Shown: positions 15,173 through 22,029 of the stretch, in pieces
Numbering within the stretch: the stretch's first letter is position 1
Layout of the letters: each line of letters begins with the position of its first letter
Source of the DNA: Piscirickettsiaceae bacterium
GTDB taxonomy: Bacteria > Pseudomonadota > Gammaproteobacteria > Nitrosococcales > Methylophagaceae
DNA: 23,622 bases
Assembly: GCA_030627065.1 (NCBI GenBank)
Contig: DAOUSV010000005.1
Span: 1 to 23,622, forward strand
Reading direction: 5' to 3'
Notes under the pieces: model-generated
What the model was told of the DNA's origin: nothing
The model's input: the letters and a program-made list of their open reading frames with translations, nothing else
The model's database searches: none
Position numbers and translations under genes: made by a program

Positions 15173-16222
15173 TTACCCTGACGTATAGTGCTCCACCATT
15201 TTTCCTAATGGAATGACTTTTATCTTGCTGGCATGCCCTGCACTACCAAATGATTCATAACGGGCTTGGCAAATTACTTTCATCGCATTGAGTGCTACTT
15301 TATAAAACTTTCGTGGGTCAAAGTCAGCGGCGTGTTCTTCTTGGGATAAATACCGACGAATAGATCCTGTTGATGCCATGCGTAAATCAGTATCAATATT
15401 AACTTTACGGACACCGTATTTAATTCCTTCAACCACTTCATCTACGGGCACACCATAGGTTTGAGCAATATCACCGCCATAATTATTAATTACTTTTAAC
15501 CAATCTTGCGGAACGGAGCTTGAGCCATGCATTACAAAATGGGTGTTTGGTAGGCGTTGTTGCAGTGTTTTTAAATGGCTTATTGCTAACACTTCACCTG
15601 TCGGTGGTTTGCTGAATTTATATGCTCCGTGACTAGTGCCAATGGCAACAGCAAGTGCATCAATCTGTGTTTGTTTCACAAATTCAACCGCTTCGTCAGG
15701 ATCGGTTAATAGTTGCTTGGTATTTAGTTTATCTGGTGATCCATGGCCATCTTCTTCGCCCATCAATCCTGTTTCTAGTGACCCAATACAGCCGATTTCA
15801 CCTTCAACAGACACGCCGCAGGCATGTGCCATATTAACTACTTTTCGGGTGACTTCAACATTATATTCAAATGACGACGGGGTTTTCATATCTTCTAATA
15901 ATGAGCCATCCATCATGACAGAGCTGAAACCCGACTGAATTGCTCGCGCACAGATAGCCGGTGAAGCACCGTGATCTTGATGCATTACTACAGGAATATG
16001 GGGATATTGTTCGATAGCAGCTAAAATCAGATGGCGTAAGAAAGGTTCACCAGCGTATTTTCGCGCTCCCGCTGAGCCTTGCATAATAACGGGGCTATCC
16101 ATGGCATCAGCAGCTTGCATAATCGCCTGAACCTGCTCCATATTACTGACATTAAATGCGGGAACTGCAAATTGGTTCTCTGCTGCATAATCTAATAATT
16201 GTCGTAAGGATACTAAGGCCAT
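15173..16222 (-). CDS. fba: Class II fructose-bisphosphate aldolase
   Basis: This 349-residue zinc-dependent aldolase cleaves fructose 1,6-bisphosphate to dihydroxyacetone phosphate and glyceraldehyde 3-phosphate, or the reverse. The HQDHG motif (81-85) gives the catalytic D83 and zinc ligand H84. VEGEIGCIGSLETG (139-152), IGTSHGAYKF (H198) and VMHGSSSVP (H232) supply the other ligands and phosphate contacts. The sequence is of the CbbA-like class IIB type found with Calvin and RuMP cycle genes. An AGGAG (16229-16233) lies 6 nt before the ATG. It follows pyk by 15 nt and forms a pgk-pyk-fba operon. No terminator is obvious between fba and crcB. Confidence 0.95.
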   Translation of the reverse strand: MALVSLRQLLDYAAENQFAVPAFNVSNMEQVQAIMQAADAMDSPVIMQGSAGARKYAGEPFLRHLILAAIEQYPHIPVVMHQDHGASPAICARAIQSGFSSVMMDGSLLEDMKTPSSFEYNVEVTRKVVNMAHACGVSVEGEIGCIGSLETGLMGEEDGHGSPDKLNTKQLLTDPDEAVEFVKQTQIDALAVAIGTSHGAYKFSKPPTGEVLAISHLKTLQQRLPNTHFVMHGSSSVPQDWLKVINNYGGDIAQTYGVPVDEVVEGIKYGVRKVNIDTDLRMASTGSIRRYLSQEEHAADFDPRKFYKVALNAMKVICQARYESFGSAGHASKIKVIPLGKMVEHYTSG

Positions 16223-16237
16223 AATGCGCTCCTATTT

Positions 16238-17689
16238 CTAGTTAGTTTTAGGCTCCACCATATCACCAACACGGACTAATTTCAGTGAATTTGTACTTCC
16301 TTGAACTTCTAAATCACCTTTAGTGATGATAACAAGGTCGCCATCTCGCACTACGCCTCGGCGCTGTAGCTCATCAATGGCTTCTTTATTTAATGCGCTG
16401 TAATCATCATGATCAACGGTAAAGCTGACTGGATAAACGCCACGGTATAATGTTACTTTCCGTCGAGTTTCAACATGAGGGGTTAATGCAAAAATAGGTA
16501 TGCCCGAACTCATTCGTGACATCCACAGTGGTGTTGATCCTGTTTCTGTTAATGCCGCAATCGCTTTTACATCTAAATGATTCGCCATATACATTGCACT
16601 CATGGCTATTGCTTCATCAATACGCTCAAATTGAGATTCCATTCTATGGCGTGAAACTCGGATTTCACGCTGTTGCTCAGCTTCAAGGCAAACACGGTTA
16701 ACCGCCTCTATCACTTTAACAGGGTGAGCTCCCACCGCGGTTTCGCCTGATAGCATCACAGCATCAGTACCATCTAATACCGCATTGGCAACATCAAACA
16801 CCTCTGCACGCGTTGGTATGGCATTAGTAATCATTGACTCCATCATTTGGGTGGCAGTAATCACTATTTTATTAAGTCGACGAGCCCGCTGAATTATTTT
16901 CTTTTGCACCGGAGGTAATGCTGCATCACCTATTTCAACACCCAAATCACCACGAGCAACCATAACGCCATCGGATGCTTTGATAATCTCATCCAACACA
17001 TCTAAGGCTTCGGCACGTTCGATTTTGGCAATAATGCCGCCGTGGCCGCCTGCATCACGTAATAGCTGACGAGCAACATTAATATCTTCTGCTGATCGTG
17101 GAAATGAAATAGCAACATAATCCGCTTGCATTTTAGCTGCGGTAATAATGTCTTCTTTATCTTTTTCTGTTAGTGCAACAGCTGATAAACCGCCGCCTTG
17201 ACGGTTAATACCTTTATTATTAGATAGCTCGCCACCAACAACAACGCGGCAAATAATACGTTGCCCTTTGACTTCTAAAACCCATAAAACGACCCGACCA
17301 TCATCAAGTAATAATGTGTCGCCACGTTTTACATCTTGCGGTAGTACTTTGTAATCAATGCCTACCTTTTCATCATCACCCGCATCAGAATCAAGATCGG
17401 CATCTAAAACAAATTGCGCTTCATCTTTAAGCTGTACTTTGCCTTCTTTAAAGCGCGAAATACGGATCTTAGGCCCTTGCATATCAGCAAGCACGCCAAC
17501 TTGACGACCATAAGCTCTAGCCCTATTACGCACTGTTTCAGCCAGTTTCAAATGCTCGCTGGCCACACCATGTGAGAAGTTCAATCGTACAACATCAACC
17601 CCTGCTTCAATTAGGGCATCAAGTACTTCGGGCGTGTTCGTGGCAGGCCCCAGGGTCGCAACAATCTTAGTTCTTCTCTTGATGGTCAT
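16238..17689 (-). CDS. pyk: Pyruvate kinase
   Basis: This 483-residue enzyme converts phosphoenolpyruvate and ADP to pyruvate and ATP. The N-terminus TKIVATLGPAT, the VDVVRLNFSHG stretch, the IIAKIERAEAL active-site segment, MVARGDLGVEI and the ITATQMMESMI-PTRAEVFDVANAV signature are all present. The C-terminal domain of about 130 residues is complete. The length matches PykA-type enzymes. Its AAGG Shine-Dalgarno lies about 10 nt upstream, directly after the pgk stop, and 12 nt separate the two genes, so they are cotranscribed. Allosteric control cannot be read from the sequence with confidence. Confidence 0.96.
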   Translation of the reverse strand: MTIKRRTKIVATLGPATNTPEVLDALIEAGVDVVRLNFSHGVASEHLKLAETVRNRARAYGRQVGVLADMQGPKIRISRFKEGKVQLKDEAQFVLDADLDSDAGDDEKVGIDYKVLPQDVKRGDTLLLDDGRVVLWVLEVKGQRIICRVVVGGELSNNKGINRQGGGLSAVALTEKDKEDIITAAKMQADYVAISFPRSAEDINVARQLLRDAGGHGGIIAKIERAEALDVLDEIIKASDGVMVARGDLGVEIGDAALPPVQKKIIQRARRLNKIVITATQMMESMITNAIPTRAEVFDVANAVLDGTDAVMLSGETAVGAHPVKVIEAVNRVCLEAEQQREIRVSRHRMESQFERIDEAIAMSAMYMANHLDVKAIAALTETGSTPLWMSRMSSGIPIFALTPHVETRRKVTLYRGVYPVSFTVDHDDYSALNKEAIDELQRRGVVRDGDLVIITKGDLEVQGSTNSLKLVRVGDMVEPKTN

Positions 17690-17701
17690 ACTGTCTTACC
17701 T

Positions 17702-18877
17702 TTATTTAGAGCGTGATTCCAACATAGCAACGGCTGGTAACTCTTTGCCTTCTAAAAACTCTAAGAAAGCACCGCCGCCTGTTGATATATAGGAAACATC
17801 ATCGCTAATATTATATTTTGCTACTGCGGCAAGCGTGTCGCCACCACCAGCAATTGAGAAAGCTTTTGATTCTGCAATCGCCATAGCAATCGCTTTCGTA
17901 CCTTCACCAAATTGATCAAATTCAAATACGCCAACAGGACCGTTCCAAACAATGGTGCCAGCATTTTTTATGATTTCTGCCAACTCTACTGCTGAATTCG
18001 GACCAATATCAAAGATCATGTCATCATCTTGAACTTCAGCGGTTGCCATCAAGGTTGCATCTGCTGTTTCAGCGAACTCTTTCGCACAAACAACATCAGC
18101 TGGTACTGGAATGCTCCGGCCTTCAGCTTGAGCATCCGCTGTTAACTTTTTACAGGTATCAATTAAATCAGCTTCGTATAACGATTTACCGACATTATGG
18201 CCAGCTGCTGCAATAAAGGTGTTAGCGATACCGCCACCAACAATCAGTTGATCAACGATTTTTGATAATGACTCTAAAACAGTCAGCTTGGTTGATACTT
18301 TTGAGCCACCAACAATTGCCACCATTGGGCGTGCAGGATTATCTAGCGCTTTAGCTAATGCTTCCAATTCACCCGATAATAATGGACCAGCACATGCTAC
18401 TGGTGCATATTTAGCCACGCCATGTGTTGAAGCTTGAGCTCGATGCGCTGTACCGAAGGCATCCATCACATAAATGTCACATAATTTAGCCATTTGCTGC
18501 GATAAGGCATCGTCATCTTTCTTTTCGCCGGTATTAAAGCGAACGTTTTCACATAACACGACTTCACCAGCACCAACATTAACCCCATCAAGCCAATTCT
18601 TTTCTAAGCGTACATCTTTACCCAATAATGCAGCTAAATGACGAGCAACAGGTGCTAACGAAAACTCCTCGCTATATTCGCCTTCTGTCGGACGACCAAG
18701 ATGAGACATTAACATCACTTTAGCTCCCGCTTCTAATGCTAATTTAATAGTTGGCAATGAGGCTCGAATACGCGTGTCATCAGCTACCGCACCATCTTTA
18801 AGAGGTACATTTAAATCTTGACGAATTAATACACGTTTACCGGCTAAATCTAAGTCAGACATCTTGATTACAGACAT
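17702..18877 (-). CDS. pgk: Phosphoglycerate kinase
   Basis: This protein of about 391 residues transfers phosphate between 1,3-bisphosphoglycerate and ADP. RVLIRQDLNVPLKDG near the N-terminus and MSHLGRPTEGE bind phosphoglycerate. AIVGGSKVSTKL, IVWNGPVGVFEFDQF and the C-terminal STGGGAFLEFLEGKELPAV complete the nucleotide site. An in-frame GTG at 18883 would add two residues. ATG 18877 is preferred because AGAGG lies 8 nt upstream, whereas it would be only 2 nt from the GTG. It is the first gene of the pgk-pyk-fba operon, with an extended -10 promoter at 18920-18928. It is separated from gapA by truC and a methyltransferase. Confidence 0.96.
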   Translation of the reverse strand: MSVIKMSDLDLAGKRVLIRQDLNVPLKDGAVADDTRIRASLPTIKLALEAGAKVMLMSHLGRPTEGEYSEEFSLAPVARHLAALLGKDVRLEKNWLDGVNVGAGEVVLCENVRFNTGEKKDDDALSQQMAKLCDIYVMDAFGTAHRAQASTHGVAKYAPVACAGPLLSGELEALAKALDNPARPMVAIVGGSKVSTKLTVLESLSKIVDQLIVGGGIANTFIAAAGHNVGKSLYEADLIDTCKKLTADAQAEGRSIPVPADVVCAKEFAETADATLMATAEVQDDDMIFDIGPNSAVELAEIIKNAGTIVWNGPVGVFEFDQFGEGTKAIAMAIAESKAFSIAGGGDTLAAVAKYNISDDVSYISTGGGAFLEFLEGKELPAVAMLESRSK

Positions 18878-18919
18878 GGGCACTTCCTCTATATGATTTG
18901 TTTAATTTTTAATCTCTTA

Positions 18920-18928
18920 ATTATAGCA
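18920..18928 (-). promoter_or_regulatory. Extended -10 promoter for pgk-pyk-fba
   Basis: On the minus strand TGCTATAAT holds a perfect TATAAT (18920-18925) with a TGn extension. The -35 position is poor but lies next to a run of nine A residues (18940-18948), which could act as an UP-like element. Initiation near 18913 gives a leader of about 35 nt. The rest of the 18878-19109 gap shows nothing else I can support. Confidence 0.62.
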
Positions 18929-19109
18929 GGTTTGGGCTGTTTTTTTTTGAGCTTAAACTTACAAAACGCTACAGTTTACTCCCCGTTCCGGAGAAAGACA
19001 TTGACAATAACGGTCTGATATATAAGGGGAATATTTTATAGCGCCAATAATTAGTCATGAGCTAAATGCTGATAACTCGTGTGTTTTGTTAGAGTTTGAG
19101 AGGCACTTC

Positions 19110-19787
19110 TTATGTGTGAAGTACGATAATATCATCGTCCGTGAATTCCAGCTCTGCAGACCACTGCCTAGCAATCCAGCGAAAGCTTTGTTTAGAAAAA
19201 AAGCAAACATGGCTGAGATCATTCTTATAAAACCAACTGGAAAAATCATCGGTACTATCGTGTCGCCGCGTCATAATAGCAAGCGTACCCTTTGGTGTTA
19301 ACAAGTTAAATAATTGACTCAGCTCATTAAATGGTCGATAAAAATGTTCTATCGCCTCGGTAGTAACGATAAAATCATATGTTTGCTTGAGCGGTGCTGT
19401 ATCAGGTGAAAAGAAGGGATCATAAATTGCCATCAAAAACCCTGCTTGCTCCAATAAAAGGGCAAGAGCAGGCTTTTCACCAGAAAAGGGCCCACAACCA
19501 AAATCCAAGCCTGACGCATTCGTTGGTAGTCGTGGCAATATAGGTGGAATGATTCGACTCAAAAAGGCACTGTAATTCTGGTCAGTAGGATCATTCTGAT
19601 GATGTTGATACCGTGCTTTTTCAGCGGCTTCGGAAAGGAAGAAGTGAGGCGGAACAAAAATCAAATCACACTGTTCACAGCGCCAATATTCTCGCTGTTG
19701 GTCTGAATGAAATAGATGGGATTTATTTTGCTGACACAGAGGGCAGCTTAAGGCTTCATTAGGGGGGAGATTACTTGGCTTTGACAT
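19110..19787 (-). CDS. SAM-dependent methyltransferase with N-terminal zinc ribbon
   Basis: This 225-residue class I methyltransferase opens with a CPLC...CEQC zinc ribbon (C15, C18, C37, C40). The SAM-binding motif I is LDFGCGP at 94-100, followed by an acidic strand end (IYDPFF), then VTTEAIEHFYRP as the motif IV region. The substrate is unknown. The zinc ribbon resembles that of several methyltransferases annotated only by fold. It starts 17 nt after the truC stop and is probably cotranscribed, which hints at an RNA or translation link without showing it. An AGAAGG lies 13 nt before the ATG, a rather long spacing. Confidence 0.85.
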   Translation of the reverse strand: MSKPSNLPPNEALSCPLCQQNKSHLFHSDQQREYWRCEQCDLIFVPPHFFLSEAAEKARYQHHQNDPTDQNYSAFLSRIIPPILPRLPTNASGLDFGCGPFSGEKPALALLLEQAGFLMAIYDPFFSPDTAPLKQTYDFIVTTEAIEHFYRPFNELSQLFNLLTPKGTLAIMTRRHDSTDDFSSWFYKNDLSHVCFFSKQSFRWIARQWSAELEFTDDDIIVLHT

Positions 19788-19804
19788 GATGTTAGTTATA
19801 CCTT

Positions 19805-20527
19805 CTAATTTGGACTCTCTAATCCTACAGCTGAAAACAACCTCTTTAAATCATCATCAAGCGCGGCATTTATTACAAGATTTTCTCCTGTATAAGGATG
19901 TATTAACTGTAGTGAGTTTGAATGTAAAAGAAGGCGGTGACAATCAAACTTATCTCGGAATAATTGATTATGTTTGCCATCACCATGTGTTGTATCACCA
20001 ATGATATGATGGAAGATGTGCTTCATATGTCGGCGAATCTGGTGTTTCCGGCCTGTTTTAGGCTGTAAACTTAGTAAAGAATATCGAGAGGTTTGATAGC
20101 GCCCCGTGGGGTAATCTAGTTCTATTGTTTGCAAGCGGGTATATACTGTTATGGCCGGCTGCGCCGCTTTGTTTTTGTCTATGTTCCTGTCGGTCATCTT
20201 GTCATACTCTTCTTTTAGAGCATAATCGATCGTTTCTTGTTCTTGAGTATGGCCGCGCACGATGGCAAGATAATTTTTTGCTACTGTTCGCTCAGTAAAC
20301 TGTTCCGTAATCTTACGAGCGGCATCACTATTTAGACCAAATAATAAGACACCTGATGTAGGCTTATCTAAACGGTGAACAGGATAAACATGCTGCCCTA
20401 TTTGGTCTCGTGTTTGTTGTAAAGCAAATTGTGTTTCATATTTATCAATCATACTTCGGTGCACTAATAAACCTGATGGTTTATTAATTGCGACCATATT
20501 GTCATCTTGATAAATTATTTCTAACAT
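19805..20527 (-). CDS. truC: tRNA pseudouridine(65) synthase TruC
   Basis: This 240-residue RluA-family enzyme is closely colinear with E. coli TruC, which modifies U65 in the acceptor stem of certain tRNAs. The start MLEIIYQDDNMVAINKPSG, the RDQIGQHVYPVHRLDKPTSG stretch with catalytic D54, LQPKTGRKHQIRRHM and HPIIGD-like HHIIGDTTHGDG are all present. There is no S4 domain, which fits TruC. It ends about 20 residues earlier than the E. coli protein. No convincing Shine-Dalgarno precedes the ATG. The gene lies downstream of a bidirectional terminator, so it should have its own promoter in 20528-20606, where I see a 12-bp palindrome (20579-20590) but no clear promoter. Confidence 0.92.
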   Translation of the reverse strand: MLEIIYQDDNMVAINKPSGLLVHRSMIDKYETQFALQQTRDQIGQHVYPVHRLDKPTSGVLLFGLNSDAARKITEQFTERTVAKNYLAIVRGHTQEQETIDYALKEEYDKMTDRNIDKNKAAQPAITVYTRLQTIELDYPTGRYQTSRYSLLSLQPKTGRKHQIRRHMKHIFHHIIGDTTHGDGKHNQLFRDKFDCHRLLLHSNSLQLIHPYTGENLVINAALDDDLKRLFSAVGLESPN

Positions 20528-20606
20528 GTGTTTTGTCTAATTCAGATTGTGGGAATTCGTCAGGGCTTGCCAGTTTGACTTATTAATAAGCCAGCGCGTC
20601 ACAGAC

Positions 20607-20636
20607 AAAAACGCCCTCATCACAAGGGCATTTTTT
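20607..20636. terminator. Rho-independent terminator, probably for gapA
   Basis: GCCCT (20613-20617) pairs with AGGGC (20625-20629) around a 7-nt loop, flanked by A5 on one side and T6 on the other, so it has T tracts on both strands. On the minus strand it lies about 190 nt after the gapA stop and before truC. No plus-strand gene ends here. Confidence 0.72.
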
Positions 20637-20643
20637 ATGTCTT

Positions 20644-20812
20644 ATACCCATGATACATGGAGATTTCAGAGTTTATCACGGATGGTCAGAACAAGGCGCA
20701 ATGTGCTGACAATGACTAGTCCTTGTCAAGCATTGTAACGTAGCGCTGGCATTCGTGATAATCTCCCGCAGGGCAAGAGAAGAAATCCTGCAGCTTCATG
20801 TATCATGGATAT
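20644..20812. repeat. Nested palindromic element of about 165 bp (possible MITE)
   Basis: CCATGATACATG (20648-20659) and CATGTATCATGG (20797-20808) are perfect terminal inverted repeats, extendable outward with one mismatch to a TA. Further complementary pairs lie inside: TTATCACG (20673-20680) with CGTGATAA (20754-20761), CAATG (20699-20703) with CATTG (20731-20735), and TGACAA (20707-20712) with TTGTCA (20723-20728) around the central GACTAGTC. These share a centre near 20717. A separate GCAGG/CCTGC stem (20768-20772, 20787-20791) lies in the right half. No coding frame is present. With the terminator at 20607-20636 this accounts for most of the 299-bp gap between gapA and truC. Confidence 0.68.
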
Positions 20813-20826
20813 GTACGGTGATTAAA

Positions 20827-21825
20827 TCACTTTCCTACTAATTCAACCAAACGCATCATGTTACAGGTATAACCATATTCATTATCATACCAAGCAACGA
20901 CTTTAACGAATGTGCCATCTAATGCGATACCTGCGCCAACATCAAAGTTTGACGGTGCAGAATGGCCTCGGAAATCGGTTGATACAACACTATCCGTTGT
21001 ATAACCTAAAACACCTTTCATTGAGCCTTCAGATGCTTTTTTCATTGCGGCACAAATCTCATCGTAGCTTGTGTCTTTAGCTAACTGAACCGTTAAATCA
21101 ACTACAGATACATCTGATGTTGGCACGCGGAAAGCCATGCCGGTTAATTTACCGTCTAATTCTGGTAATACTTTACCAACAGCTTTAGCAGCACCCGTTG
21201 AAGATGGAATGATATTTTCTAAAATGCCACGACCGCCGCGCCAGTCTTTCATTGAAGGGCCATCAACTGTTTTTTGAGTTGCTGTGGCAGCATGAATGGT
21301 TGTCATCAAGCCTTTAACGATACCGAAGTTATCGTTTAATACTTTAGCAACAGGGGCGAGCGCATTGGTTGTACATGATGCGGCTGAAACAATATCTTCG
21401 CCGTTGTATCTTTCATCATTAACACCGAATACGAACATTGGCGTGTCATCTTTCGATGGTGCTGATTGCACTACTTTCTTCGCGCCCGCATCTAAATGCG
21501 CTTGGCAAGATTCTTTCGTTAAGAAGAAGCCAGTACAGTCAATAATAGTCTCTGCACCAACTTCATCCCATTTAAGATTAGCTGGATCACGTTCTGCAGT
21601 AATGCGGATTATTTTACCATTTACTACTAAGTTGCCGTCAACAACAGATACATCACCATCAAAACGACCATGTACTGAATCATATTGCAGCATGTATGCT
21701 AAATATTCTGGTTCTAATAAATCATTGATTGCAACGACTTCAATATTTTTAAAGTCTTTTGCTGCGGCACGAAATGCCATCCGGCCAATACGACCAAAAC
21801 CGTTAATACCTACTTTAATTGTCAT
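20827..21825 (-). CDS. gapA: Glyceraldehyde-3-phosphate dehydrogenase (NAD-type)
   Basis: This 332-residue enzyme oxidises glyceraldehyde 3-phosphate to 1,3-bisphosphoglycerate. VGINGFGRIGR (5-15) is the dinucleotide fold and D35 in AINDLL favours NAD. The catalytic cysteine is C151 in SAASCTTNALAP, and the C-terminus has WYDNEYGYTCNM. An in-frame ATG lies three codons upstream at 21834. ATG 21825 is preferred because AAGGA (21835-21839) is 8 nt away, whereas it abuts the upstream ATG. It lies 204 bp downstream of tkt. Its leader contains several complementary segments, one covering the Shine-Dalgarno. Confidence 0.96.
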   Translation of the reverse strand: MTIKVGINGFGRIGRMAFRAAAKDFKNIEVVAINDLLEPEYLAYMLQYDSVHGRFDGDVSVVDGNLVVNGKIIRITAERDPANLKWDEVGAETIIDCTGFFLTKESCQAHLDAGAKKVVQSAPSKDDTPMFVFGVNDERYNGEDIVSAASCTTNALAPVAKVLNDNFGIVKGLMTTIHAATATQKTVDGPSMKDWRGGRGILENIIPSSTGAAKAVGKVLPELDGKLTGMAFRVPTSDVSVVDLTVQLAKDTSYDEICAAMKKASEGSMKGVLGYTTDSVVSTDFRGHSAPSNFDVGAGIALDGTFVKVVAWYDNEYGYTCNMMRLVELVGK

Positions 21826-21834
21826 TCTTTTCAT

Positions 21835-21940
21835 TCCTTAAAAAACTATTTAGACATACCTCTAAAAACTAAGATCTTACTTTCTCATTGACTCCCGATA
21901 TAGACTAGGAGAACAATCAAAACCGTAGTTTTTAAAGGTA
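21835..21940 (-). promoter_or_regulatory. Candidate structured leader RNA of gapA
   Basis: TACCTTTAAAAACTA, read on the minus strand from 21940 to 21926, can pair over 15 positions, with one G-U, with the segment at 21857-21871. The enclosed 54 nt hold a smaller bulged hairpin (21887-21917: ATTG-CTCC with GGAG-CAAT). The same upstream arm can instead pair at 12 of 13 positions with 21836-21848, which includes most of the AAGGA Shine-Dalgarno. The two pairings exclude each other. It matches no riboswitch family I recognise. Whether transcription runs through the whole region is not known. Confidence 0.5.
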
Positions 21941-21994
21941 CTTTTGTTATTACCAAAAGTAATAATGACCAGTGAGCTTATACCCACTGGTCAT
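21939..21994 (-). terminator. Hairpins after tkt (terminator or attenuator candidate)
   Basis: ATGACCAGTG (21965-21974) and CACTGGTCAT (21985-21994) form a perfect 10-bp stem with a 10-nt loop, 36 nt after the tkt stop. On the minus strand it is followed by TATTACTTTT, a broken T tract. Two more pairings follow and exclude each other: 21947-21953 with 21959-21965 (7 bp), and 21939-21946 with 21954-21961 (8 bp). This looks like a partial terminator or processing site between tkt and gapA. Confidence 0.6.
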
Positions 21995-22029
21995 CATATT
22001 TACTTCGCTTTAAAGCGTATCAAAAAAAC

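Noticed and set aside
16238..18877. pgk and pyk checked for frameshifts, missing catalytic residues or unusual fusions
   Set aside because: Both genes have family-typical length and intact active-site motifs.
18927..18948. T9 run after a GC-containing segment as a plus-strand terminator
   Set aside because: The preceding sequence can form only a 3-4 bp stem and no plus-strand gene ends there.
19001..19040. Perfect TTGACA followed by AT-rich DNA on the plus strand
   Set aside because: No -10 hexamer occurs 16-18 bp downstream and there is no plus-strand gene to serve.
19086..19301. Plus-strand open frame of 71 codons
   Set aside because: It lies mostly antisense to the zinc-ribbon methyltransferase, has no Shine-Dalgarno and no family resemblance.
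20579..20590. 12-bp perfect palindrome CTTATTAATAAG upstream of truC
   Set aside because: It may be an operator or chance in AT-rich DNA. Without a nearby convincing promoter I could not support a function.
21296..21841. Plus-strand open frame of 181 codons
   Set aside because: It is a mirror of gapA. The composition reflects the opposite strand of a highly conserved gene and no motif is recognisable.
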